Shown here: positions 58,306 to 64,000 of the stretch, one piece after another
How positions within the stretch are numbered: position 1 is the stretch's first letter
Layout: the number at the start of each line of letters is the position of its first letter
DNA from: Rhodospirillales bacterium
Lineage (GTDB): Bacteria > Pseudomonadota > Alphaproteobacteria > Rhodospirillales > GLO-3
Length of the DNA stretch: 64,000 nucleotides
Reading direction: 5' to 3'
NCBI GenBank assembly: GCA_003354135.1
Contig: PIVK01000014.1
Location: 1 to 64,000 of the forward strand
Made by a program: the position numbers and the translations under genes
Notes under the pieces: model-generated
Databases searched by the model: none
What the model was told of the DNA's origin: nothing
The model's input: the letters and a program-made list of their open reading frames with translations, nothing else

Positions 58306-58835
58306 TCAGCGAGAATATAGCCTTGCGTCGTCTGCATGCTTCTGTGTCCCACTAGCACTTGTATCAACCTTACGCTCACCCCCTTGTTTGCCAGCTTTGT
58401 AATGTAGCTGCGCCGTCCACTGTGGCTCCGCGCATCTCGTAAACCAGCTGCGTCGTAAAGCCGCCTAAACAACATCACCATTGTCGTTGCGCTAAAATGT
58501 CTTTGCTTCTGGCTTTCTATCAGCGCCCGTTCACGCTTACGTCGTGTCCGCGTTACCAAGTAGCGTTCAACCTCCCGCCGTAGCTTCGTGTTTACAAACA
58601 CTGTACGTCCCCGCTTACCCTTCGTCTGTTCATTACTTAAGTAAATCCTGTCCATAATCTTTCCGTCTTCAGCCAGCACATCGCCAATTTTCAGTGCCGC
58701 AACTTCCCCAGCTCTAAGCCCAGCTAAGCAACTCAGCATCACCACCAATCTGTTCCTTCCAGCATGTCGTGTCAGCGCCACCACAGCTAACACCCGCTTC
58801 AGATCCACATCACTCAGCACTCTCGCCTGCGCCAT
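58215..58835 (-). CDS. Short tyrosine recombinase (integrase) whose C-terminus crosses the attachment site
   Basis: 206-residue recombinase made only of the catalytic domain. The full active-site set is visible: R41 (AGLRAGEVAALK), K72 (NEQTKGKRGR), H138 and R141 (SHSGRRSY), H164 (VGHRSMQTT) and Y173 (QGYI). After residue 176 the frame runs into host DNA, and the last 30 residues (from DPGCHRIRK on) come from the rpsD downstream region and its terminator. In the excised circle the frame would instead continue for 24 codons ([20 protein letters not shown] and four more) and stop at 60023-60025. It is the likely driver of the island. Promoter-like TATACT lies upstream. Confidence 0.88.
   Translation of the reverse strand: MAQARVLSDVDLKRVLAVVALTRHAGRNRLVVMLSCLAGLRAGEVAALKIGDVLAEDGKIMDRIYLSNEQTKGKRGRTVFVNTKLRREVERYLVTRTRRKRERALIESQKQRHFSATTMVMLFRRLYDAAGLRDARSHSGRRSYITKLANKGVSVRLIQVLVGHRSMQTTQGYILADPGCHRIRKRPRSVGMRPFSCSPAAVKFRP
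58250..58284. terminator. Rho-independent terminator, probably the original rpsD terminator
   Basis: AAAAAGGCCGC (58250-58260) pairs with GCGGCCTTTTT (58274-58284), giving A/T tracts on both sides and so bidirectional function. It lies 22 bp beyond the presumed original rpsD stop codon (TGA at 58306-58308, minus strand), as expected of the terminator before the island inserted. Confidence 0.85.
58308..58317. other. Attachment-site core, distal copy
   Basis: AGCGAGAATA, identical to 60098-60107. On the minus strand it reads TATTCTCGCT, begins in the catalytic tyrosine codon of the integrase, and is followed by GA, which would complete a TGA stop for rpsD. Confidence 0.75.
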
Positions 58836-58918
58836 TTATTTTATCCCATAAAGTTATTGTTTCATTAAATAAAAGTATAACATAACATTATCTCACCCCC
58901 CCCTATTCGGCAAATAAA

Positions 58919-58942
58919 AAAGGCGTGTGAATACACGCCTTT
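58919..58942 (-). terminator. Terminator of the Abi-alpha-like gene
   Basis: Perfect 10-bp stem AAAGGCGTGT / ACACGCCTTT with a 4-base loop. On the minus strand the stem is followed by TTTTTATTTG. It lies 87 bp after the Abi-like stop and separates that gene from the integrase gene. Confidence 0.88.
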
Positions 58943-59028
58943 AACCATGATATGTTATATTTTACTTATTTTATAACATTGAGTTTCTTTAATAAGCCAA
59001 ATTTGCAACCGGAATTTCCCAAATTACT

Positions 59029-59766
59029 TCATTTAGGAGCTGTCATCGCAGCCAAACAAAGCGCCACGCCAAGCTCAGACAAATGGACAAAATCTGTCCC
59101 TTGATAAATTGTATTTTTTATGTTGCCAACCCTAACCGAGTCATTCTCAACAAGGCCTGGCTTAATGCAGCTAACTCGCATTAAATTTAACAGTGACATC
59201 TCAACAGCTACAATACCCTCTCCAATAGATTGAGCAATTGTCTCTTTTTTAAATCGAACTTCAGAAAGCTCCTTGTTAGGGAAACGTGTCGTTTTTTCAG
59301 AAAAAATCATATTCAAGATTAACACATCTATAGGCTCAAGTTCTTTCAAAATGGAAACCTGGACGCGATTTACCGCAAGTTTGCTATTCTCGTCTAATGC
59401 ATTCGCCAGCAAATTCGACCAAAGCGTATGAAGCCCATCATCTTCTTCAAGTGATGCATTTTCAAATATAGGAATGGCAATTTTTGGCAGCACAGTTTTC
59501 ATTGGATCAACGTCCCAATCAATCCCGCGCCTTTCCAAGTTTTCCTTTGTTTTTTCAACGTGACGTAAATGAAGCGCAAATCGCTTAAACTTGATAGCGT
59601 CGCCAACCATTCCAACACTATTTTCAACGACTTCACCAAGAACTCGGCCAATAAACTTTCCTGTCCCTGTTTTTTCAATTTTCTCAACAGCCTTTGCCGT
59701 TGATCCCGCGATATCTGCAATATATTTTACTGCATCAACCAAACCTTCATTAGTTTCATCATCCAT
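59029..59766 (-). CDS. Abi-alpha (DUF4393)-like protein, possible abortive-infection cargo
   Basis: 245-residue cytoplasmic protein. The central part resembles DUF4393/Abi-alpha proteins: KFKRFALHLRHVEKTKENLE, then VLPKIAIPIFENASLEEDDG and LHTLWSNLLANALDENSKLA, with the family order of helices leading to an LEEDD and W-ANLLA core. The N-terminus (VDAVKYIADIAGSTAKAVEK) is helical and may be amphipathic. Base composition is clearly AT-richer than the genome, like the rest of the island. It is the only sizeable gene besides the integrase. A phage-defence role is inferred from family and location; the mechanism is unknown. An own terminator follows. Confidence 0.65.
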   Translation of the reverse strand: MDDETNEGLVDAVKYIADIAGSTAKAVEKIEKTGTGKFIGRVLGEVVENSVGMVGDAIKFKRFALHLRHVEKTKENLERRGIDWDVDPMKTVLPKIAIPIFENASLEEDDGLHTLWSNLLANALDENSKLAVNRVQVSILKELEPIDVLILNMIFSEKTTRFPNKELSEVRFKKETIAQSIGEGIVAVEMSLLNLMRVSCIKPGLVENDSVRVGNIKNTIYQGTDFVHLSELGVALCLAAMTAPK

Positions 59767-59902
59767 GCGTCAAACCCCACCCACTAAAAAAGCTTCTCGG
59801 TATAACGCTGAGCAGCTTTTTTATCTTTACCAGTGCGCCGTTAAAGCAGCGCAAATGCGATGCCTGTTTCCCCCGCGCCCCTAAATCTGTTGTATGTCCC
59901 AT
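59759..59902 (-). CDS. Possible 47-residue leader reading frame upstream of the Abi-alpha-like gene
   Basis: An open frame starts at an ATG (59902) with GGGA nine bases upstream and ends in a TGA that overlaps the Abi-like start by 8 bp. The product, starting MGHTTDLGARGKQASHLRCF, has no recognised domain. A strong hairpin lies inside it. It could be a translated leader or toxin-like peptide, or mere chance; coding bias cannot decide. Confidence 0.25.
   Translation of the reverse strand: MGHTTDLGARGKQASHLRCFNGALVKIKKLLSVIPRSFFSGWGLTHG
59786..59822 (-). terminator. Hairpin in the leader of the Abi-alpha-like gene (attenuator-like)
   Basis: Arms 59786-59800 and 59808-59822 pair over 15 bp with two mismatches; A6 and T6 tracts flank the GC part on both strands. 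On the minus strand the stem ends AAGCTTTTTTAG, a terminator shape 20 bp before the Abi-like start codon. It may attenuate transcription. Confidence 0.55.
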
Positions 59903-60013
59903 TGCTTTTCCCGATCACTCACGTGTAATAAACGTGTACTTTCCCAGCAAGCATGCAGCACTCTTCGTACACTTTCAATGTGTGCGTCAGTTTTGTGTAA
60001 TTTTTTGAAACAA

Positions 60014-60041
60014 AAACGGGCGCTACATATAGCGCCCGTTT
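60014..60041 (-). terminator. Terminator brought by the island to rpsD
   Basis: Perfect 12-bp stem AAACGGGCGCTA / TAGCGCCCGTTT with a 4-base loop. On the minus strand it is followed by TTG and T-rich DNA, and it lies 55 bp after the rpsD stop. In the excised circle the integrase frame would end inside this hairpin (TAG at 60023-60025), so the same terminator could serve two genes in the two states. Confidence 0.85.
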
Positions 60042-60095
60042 AAGAAATTTCTGTATTTGTCTACTACATATTGTGCAGCAGAGGATACTCGCGTT

Positions 60096-60710
60096 TTAGC
60101 GAGAATAGAATTCGATGACCAGGTTGGGCTCCATCTGCACCGGATAGGGCACGTCGGCCAGCTTGGGGGGCCGGGTGAAGGTGCCCTTCATCTTCTTCAG
60201 GTCGACGTCCATGTAGTCGGGGATATCCCGCTCGGAGCTCTGGACGGCTTCCAGGACCATCGGGATCTCGCGCGACTTGTCGCGCACCTCGATCACGTCA
60301 CCCTCCTTGACCTTGTAGGAGGGGATGTTGACCTTCTTGCCGTTGACCTTGATATGGCCGTGGTTCACGAACTGCCGGGCGGAGAAAACGGTCGGCACGA
60401 ACTTCATGCGGTAGACCACCGCATCAAGGCGCTGCTCAAGGATGCCGATCAGGTTCTCCGACGTGTCGCCCTTGCGCCGCGCGGCCTCACCGTAGTAGCG
60501 GCGGAACTGCTTCTCGCCGATGTTGCCATAATAGCCCTTGAGCTTCTGCTTGGCATTCAGCTGAGTGCCGAAGTCGGACGGCTTGCGCCGCCGCTGGCCG
60601 TGCTGGCCGGGACGGTAATCCCGCTTGTTGATCGGGCTCTTGGGCCGGCCCCACATATTTTCGCCGAGACGACGATTGATCTTGTACTTGGAACGAATTC
60701 GCTTGGTCAT
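60096..60710 (-). CDS. rpsD: 30S ribosomal protein S4, with 3' end rebuilt by an integrated island
   Basis: Primary 16S rRNA-binding protein and translation-fidelity factor of 204 residues. It starts [20 protein letters not shown]. The S4 RNA-binding domain is [20 protein letters not shown] followed by [20 protein letters not shown], and the C-terminus [10 protein letters not shown] is the usual alphaproteobacterial end. The final codons TAT TCT CGC T belong to the attachment core of the adjacent island, which now supplies TAA as stop and a new terminator; the original stop was probably TGA. The protein sequence is unchanged. The 226-bp gap upstream (60711-60936) holds no gene seen. Confidence 0.98.
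   Translation of the reverse strand: MTKRIRSKYKINRRLGENMWGRPKSPINKRDYRPGQHGQRRRKPSDFGTQLNAKQKLKGYYGNIGEKQFRRYYGEAARRKGDTSENLIGILEQRLDAVVYRMKFVPTVFSARQFVNHGHIKVNGKKVNIPSYKVKEGDVIEVRDKSREIPMVLEAVQSSERDIPDYMDVDLKKMKGTFTRPPKLADVPYPVQMEPNLVIEFYSR
60098..60107. other. Attachment-site core in rpsD
   Basis: AGCGAGAATA, identical to 58308-58317. On the minus strand it reads TATTCTCGCT, the codons for Tyr-Ser-Arg plus the first base of the stop, so integration here keeps rpsD intact. Confidence 0.75.
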
Positions 60711-60936
60711 GACATCTCTACTGTTACTTGCGCCCGGAATTTTTTATCCGGTCGTTTGTTGTCCCAGTAGTCCCTTGAAAAAAGGGCGGGGAGGAAGCAC
60801 GGCGCGCGGCCTCCACCCACGTTCCCGGGAATGGAAGGGCCGCACTATACCCGGAGCCGCCCGGATGTCAACGGTTCCGCCCTTCTCGCCTTTCTACGCT
60901 CGGTGGTTTATGGTTGGGAGGTGGGGAGATTGACCG

Positions 60937-61374
60937 ATGCCGAGTTCCGCCGATGCGCTGGCCCAGATTCTGGCCGAGAAAATGGGGCGCCGCCGCGACC
61001 GCGCCTTTCTGGAGGCGGTGATGGCGACGTGCGCGCTGGTTGCCGCCGCAGACCGGGTGGTCACCTATTCGGAGCGGAGCGGAGTCGAACGCATTCTGGT
61101 GTCCCTGGGCGCCATGGGGATATTCGATCCGCGTCAAACCCTGGGGCTGTTTGACGAGTTCGTTCGCGGCCTCGATGCCGACGATTCCTCGGCCCGCCAC
61201 CGGGTATTCTCGCGGATCAAGGAAATGGCCGGGGATCGGGAATCGTCTGAAACGCTGGTTCGCATTGCCATTATGATAAGCCAGGCCGACGGGCATGTGG
61301 TGCCGAGAGAAGTGAGCGAAATTAAGGATATCTGCCGCGTGCTCGGCGTCGATCTTGCTGACGTTGACGACTAA
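60937..61374 (+). CDS. TerB-like protein
   Basis: 145-residue cytoplasmic protein of the TerB/tellurite-resistance-like fold. Helical segments FLEAVMATCALVAAADRVVT and, in the second repeat, VRIAIMISQADGHVVPREVS contain the acidic A-D-G/R motifs (AAADRVV, SQADGHV) that resemble metal-coordinating sites of TerB domains. It is alone, without other ter genes, so a true tellurite role is unlikely. GGGAGGTGGGGAG lies upstream of the start. Confidence 0.82.
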   Translation: MPSSADALAQILAEKMGRRRDRAFLEAVMATCALVAAADRVVTYSERSGVERILVSLGAMGIFDPRQTLGLFDEFVRGLDADDSSARHRVFSRIKEMAGDRESSETLVRIAIMISQADGHVVPREVSEIKDICRVLGVDLADVDD

Positions 61375-61446
61375 TACATCCACTCCGCCCTGCTTGTCTT
61401 TTTGTCCGTCCGCCGCGTTGCGGCAAGGGTTGCATACCGGCAAAGG

Positions 61447-62910
61447 TCAGATGGCAATGACCTTGAGCTTTTCGCCCGGGGTGATCGCTTGCCTCTTGTG
61501 GAAATCATTGAGAATGCGGAAGGCCTCTTCGTTGTGCTTCCCGAAAGGCAGGGTCCGGGCCAGACCTTTCACCGTGTCGCCCTGCCTCGCGGTGATGACG
61601 ATGAGGCGCATGGCCTGGACCTTGTCGGCTTCCGCCCGGGACAAACGCCGGAAACTATAGGTCGTGTGCCGAAGATCGGTGTTGAGGGACGAGGTCTGGC
61701 GCACCGGTGTCTGGAACATGAGGCGAAAGACCGAGGCATCATCGCCCCTGAACGCCACAAGACGGACGTCGACATTGCCCACGCGGGCCCTCCCCGTGGC
61801 CGCGTCCAGGCCATTGACGTCGAGCGGGCCGACGTCTTTCAGGGTCGTCCCTCCGGCCCATTCCCGTTGCAGATACCCGGTGAGGGTGCGATTAGACTTC
61901 ACCTTACCCATGTCAAAGACGATCGCCGCACCCTTGGGGTGTTTGGCCACCACGCGCTTGCGCCCGTTGATCAGACGGAAGCCCTCGGGAACCGTGAATT
62001 CAAAACGGAACACGGGGTGAACGAAACGGCGGCCCCGGATAATGCCTTCCTTGGGGTCATCGCCGTACATCAAACCGTTGAGAAGCGCCAGGTAGACGTC
62101 GCGGCCGATGCGGGGGGTCTTCGGACGGGCGGTCTTGGCCGCTGCCATCGCCTTTCTGACCCGTTCCTCCGTTCGCGGATGGGTGGACATGATGTTGAAC
62201 TCGTCCACATTACCCGGCGGCAATCCCATCATCCGCGCTTCCAGCATGCTGTACTCACGGAGGGACGAAAGGAAGGCGACGGAAGCTTCGGGATCATAGC
62301 CGGCACGGCTCATATAGCGCACGCCCAGCATGTCGGCTTCGAATTCCTGGTCACGGGAAAATCCCTTGATGTAGGCCTGGGCGCCAAAGGACGCCAATTC
62401 CGCCACCGCGCGCGAACCGGTGGCCACGGCCAGTACCGTTGCACCGACTTGTGCCAACATGCCCTTGCTGAGGCGTTCCGCCGTGTGCCGGGCGTTGACG
62501 TGACCCAGTTCATGGGCCAGTACCGCCGCCATTTCCGCCTCGTTGCCGGCCAACGCCAGAAGACCGCGGGACACGAAGACGAAACCGCCCGGCAGTGCGA
62601 AGGCGTTGACGATCGGGGAATTCAACACCGTAAAGGTATAGGGGAGACCTTTCATTTCCGTGGTGCGCGCGAGTTTCAGGCCGACGTCCGAGACATACTG
62701 CTTCATGGTCAGGTCGGAATACTCGCCCCCGAATTGTTCCGTCAGTTTGGGCGTTTCATCACGGCCGATGCGGATGTCGTCCTTGATGGAGTACATCCCG
62801 GTAAAGCTGGTCCGCCCCGTGGCCGGGTTGGTTGCCAGACAGCCTTCCAACCCCACGGTAGCCGTGCCGGCCAGAAGCCCGGTCGTGAATTGCCGGCGTG
62901 AAAGCTCCAT
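61447..62910 (-). CDS. M48-family metalloprotease, Tat-exported lipoprotein with C-terminal LysM-like tail
   Basis: Periplasmic zinc protease of 487 residues. The N-terminus SRRQFTTGLLAGTATVGLEGC combines a twin-arginine motif with a lipobox-like LEGC. The zinc motif is AVLAHELGHVNARHTAER (HExxH), and the third-ligand Glu is in FSRDQEFEADMLGVRYMSRA. The C-terminal 50 residues (RQGDTVKGLARTLPFGKHNE) look like a LysM-type segment and may hold it at peptidoglycan. It resembles BepA/YfgC-like proteases of the outer-membrane quality control group. It is convergent with the terB-like gene. Confidence 0.92.
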   Translation of the reverse strand: MELSRRQFTTGLLAGTATVGLEGCLATNPATGRTSFTGMYSIKDDIRIGRDETPKLTEQFGGEYSDLTMKQYVSDVGLKLARTTEMKGLPYTFTVLNSPIVNAFALPGGFVFVSRGLLALAGNEAEMAAVLAHELGHVNARHTAERLSKGMLAQVGATVLAVATGSRAVAELASFGAQAYIKGFSRDQEFEADMLGVRYMSRAGYDPEASVAFLSSLREYSMLEARMMGLPPGNVDEFNIMSTHPRTEERVRKAMAAAKTARPKTPRIGRDVYLALLNGLMYGDDPKEGIIRGRRFVHPVFRFEFTVPEGFRLINGRKRVVAKHPKGAAIVFDMGKVKSNRTLTGYLQREWAGGTTLKDVGPLDVNGLDAATGRARVGNVDVRLVAFRGDDASVFRLMFQTPVRQTSSLNTDLRHTTYSFRRLSRAEADKVQAMRLIVITARQGDTVKGLARTLPFGKHNEEAFRILNDFHKRQAITPGEKLKVIAI

Positions 62911-62986
62911 GATCCGTCCTCCCTTCGGCCGTTTTGGTCCGGAAGGTCAGTGATACCCGGAAATCATGCCGAAAAAAAGGTGGGCC

Positions 62987-63451
62987 TCAGGTCAGCAGGC
63001 CGCGGAGGAACCGGCAGGCCGCGGCATAGATCCCGGGGGCCGTGCTCTCCCGCGGTCCGGCCACGTTGAGGACCGCGGGCCTCGCCTCCGCCAACCAATC
63101 GCGAGCCTGACCGATGCCGGAACCACGGTCGAGATCAAGGACGAGGCAGGGCCGGTTCAATTGCCGGGCCAGGGAAACGGTGAGGGCGGTTCCTCCCGTG
63201 GGAACCCCGCGGGTAAGGATCAAGGTGGCATCGGAGTCACGGACATTGAGCCGGGTCCGTTCGGCATATTCAGCCGTCTTCGTCTCGCGCACGGGATAGC
63301 GGTCCGGCAAGGGGCCGTCCTCGGACCGGCGTCCCCGGGGCACCCAGCCGCCACAAGACAATCCGAGATCAAGCGCCGTGTCGAGAGCCGCCCGGTCAAC
63401 GCCCGTCTGGCCACCCGAAACGAAACGCCCGGGACAATGCCGGAAAAGCAT
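62987..63451 (-). CDS. Putative molybdenum-cofactor carrier (MoCo_carrier/YpsA-DprA-like Rossmann fold)
   Basis: 154-residue protein with the signature FVSGGQTGVDRAALDTAL, then GGWVPRGRRSEDGPLPDRYP and the later DATLILTRGVPTGGTALTV. These define the putative molybdenum carrier family, a lysine-decarboxylase-like Rossmann fold whose carrier role in bacteria is inferred from algal proteins. No molybdenum gene is adjacent, so the function is open. It lies 44 bp downstream of carD on the same strand. Confidence 0.85.
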   Translation of the reverse strand: MLFRHCPGRFVSGGQTGVDRAALDTALDLGLSCGGWVPRGRRSEDGPLPDRYPVRETKTAEYAERTRLNVRDSDATLILTRGVPTGGTALTVSLARQLNRPCLVLDLDRGSGIGQARDWLAEARPAVLNVAGPRESTAPGIYAAACRFLRGLLT

Positions 63452-63495
63452 CGTCGCGGGCTCCTCTCAGTCCAAAACGGATCGCCTGACTTAGG

Positions 63496-63993
63496 TCAGG
63501 CAGCCTTGAGCATCTCCTCCAGCCTGACCGTCGCCATGTCTCTGTCGATCTTTTCGACGGCGGCAAGCTCACAGGCCAGACGGTCGAGCGCCGCTTCGTA
63601 GATTTGGCGTTCGCTGAACGACTGGTCGGGCTGCCCGGCATTGCGGAACAGGTCGCGGACCACTTCGGCGATGGATATGGGATCACCGGAATTGATCTTG
63701 GCCTCGTATTCCTGGGCCCGGCGGCTCCACATGGTCCGTTTGACACGGGCGCGGCCCCTGAGCGTGGTCAACGCGCTCTCCATCATCTTACGCGAACTCA
63801 GCCCCCTCAGTCCGGAGACCTTGACCTTGGATACGGGCACCCGAAGCGTCATGCGGTCGCGGGAGAACGAGATAACAAACAGCTGCAACTCGTAGCCGGC
63901 GACCTTTTCGGTCTCGATGCCAAGCACCTTGCCGACCCCATGGGTCGGATAGACCACATAGTCCCCCTCGTTGAAAACGAACTCTTCAGCCAT
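63496..63993 (-). CDS. carD: CarD/CdnL-family RNA polymerase-interacting regulator
   Basis: 165-residue global regulator that stabilises open promoter complexes. The N-terminal RNA-polymerase-interaction domain is FNEGDYVVYPTHGVGKVLGI, with VKVSGLRGLSSRKMMESAL after it, and the C-terminal helical DNA-binding part has RVKRTMWSRRAQEYEAKINS. The length and sequence match alphaproteobacterial CarD (CdnL). The start is 7 bases from the window end, so the upstream promoter is not visible. Confidence 0.95.
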   Translation of the reverse strand: MAEEFVFNEGDYVVYPTHGVGKVLGIETEKVAGYELQLFVISFSRDRMTLRVPVSKVKVSGLRGLSSRKMMESALTTLRGRARVKRTMWSRRAQEYEAKINSGDPISIAEVVRDLFRNAGQPDQSFSERQIYEAALDRLACELAAVEKIDRDMATVRLEEMLKAA

Positions 63994-64000
63994 GTCTTTT

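Larger units (their letters stand above)
58308..60107 (-). mobile_element. 1.79-kb genomic island integrated in the 3' end of rpsD
   Basis: AT-richer segment bounded by a 10-bp direct repeat (58308-58317 and 60098-60107). Contents on the minus strand: a tyrosine recombinase gene at one end, an Abi-alpha/DUF4393-like gene, a possible short reading frame, and three hairpins. One repeat copy is the last codons of rpsD. The other adjoins a sequence that would restore rpsD as TAT-TCT-CGC-TGA plus a strong terminator. Removing 1,790 bp therefore recreates a normal rpsD end. No replication, capsid or conjugation gene is present. Confidence 0.82.

Noticed and set aside
58286-58308. CCCCGGGTGCCACC on the minus strand looked like the 3' end of a tRNA used as an attachment site
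   Set aside because: No T-arm or acceptor partner can be paired with it. The rpsD ending with the direct repeat explains the junction better.
57912-58355. Plus-strand open frame of 147 codons
   Set aside because: It crosses the island boundary and a strong terminator, has an arginine/proline-rich GC-driven composition, no ribosome-binding site and no family resemblance.
59780-59830. Possible integron attC-like site in the island
   Set aside because: The stem has terminator-like A/T flanks, and I could not place paired core sites of the RYYYAAC/GTTRRRY type.

Overview
The window is a GC-rich chromosomal stretch from an alphaproteobacterium, most likely a Rhodospirillales/Rhodospirillaceae-type organism. 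The evidence is a short GcrA-type cell-cycle regulator, a CIRCE-controlled groESL operon, CarD, DUF3035 lipoprotein and TerB-like genes, a class II DAHP synthase, and a separate purS/purQ/purL set. A sulfide:quinone oxidoreductase and a multiheme electron-transfer cluster suggest a sulfur- or redox-active lifestyle. The species cannot be named from the sequence.

Layout. 0-4.2 kb (minus): hisG, prmA and a UvrD/PcrA helicase. 4.2-9.9 kb (minus): four genes joined by ATGA stop/start overlaps. They encode a membrane-anchored FAD/[2Fe-2S] reductase, a cyclic-nucleotide-binding four-cluster ferredoxin, a bis-His b-type cytochrome and a decaheme c-type cytochrome, and look like one NAD(P)H-to-periplasm (or reverse) electron conduit. 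10.1-15 kb (plus): an unrecognised envelope protein, a GT2 glycosyltransferase, a TVP38/DedA-like membrane protein and an ArnT-like GT39 enzyme. 15-17.2 kb: groES-groEL with promoter, CIRCE and terminator. 17.4-23 kb: class II DAHP synthase, an orphan integrase core-binding-domain protein, a metal-ligand-deficient LytM protein, a hydratase/phosphotransacylase fusion and ribF. 23.3-31.7 kb (plus): ileS-lspA-DUF3035, a pair of M16 proteins and pgi. 31.7-38.2 kb: a divergent tautomerase/LysR pair, mutL, sqr, rsmD, rluB-like and a class I amidotransferase. 38.3-42.5 kb: tadA, a DUF1624 membrane protein and a GAF-PAS-PAS-GGDEF-EAL protein. 42.5-45.6 kb (minus): tRNA-Phe, yacG, a 185-bp MITE-like element, rng, maf and infA. 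45.8-50.7 kb: methylmalonyl-CoA mutase, gcrA, and a carboxylate-amine ligase/N-formylglutamate amidohydrolase pair. 50.7-52.4 kb: a transposase relic and a CapA-family gene. 52.4-57.3 kb: purC, divergent from purS-purQ-purL-bolA-grxD. 57.4-64 kb: a response regulator, a small genomic island in the 3' end of rpsD, rpsD, terB, an M48 protease, a putative molybdopterin carrier and carD.

The most interesting object is the island at 58308-60107. A 10-bp direct repeat flanks 1.79 kb of AT-richer DNA that carries a 206-residue tyrosine recombinase and one cargo gene resembling the Abi-alpha (DUF4393) abortive-infection family. One repeat copy covers the last codons of rpsD. The other lies inside the integrase frame, right after its catalytic tyrosine codon, and joins directly to what looks like the original rpsD stop codon and terminator. 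Integration would therefore rebuild the rpsD end and terminator while giving the integrase a new C-terminus. The second most interesting object is the cyclic-nucleotide/polyferredoxin/decaheme cluster.

Smaller observations include a 52-codon tautomerase with an apparent internal deletion, a covarying dispersed hairpin, two short tandem triplications, a G12 tract in a hairpin loop, and a LytM protein with two zinc ligands replaced by asparagine. All functional statements rest on sequence reading and family knowledge; no searches were run.
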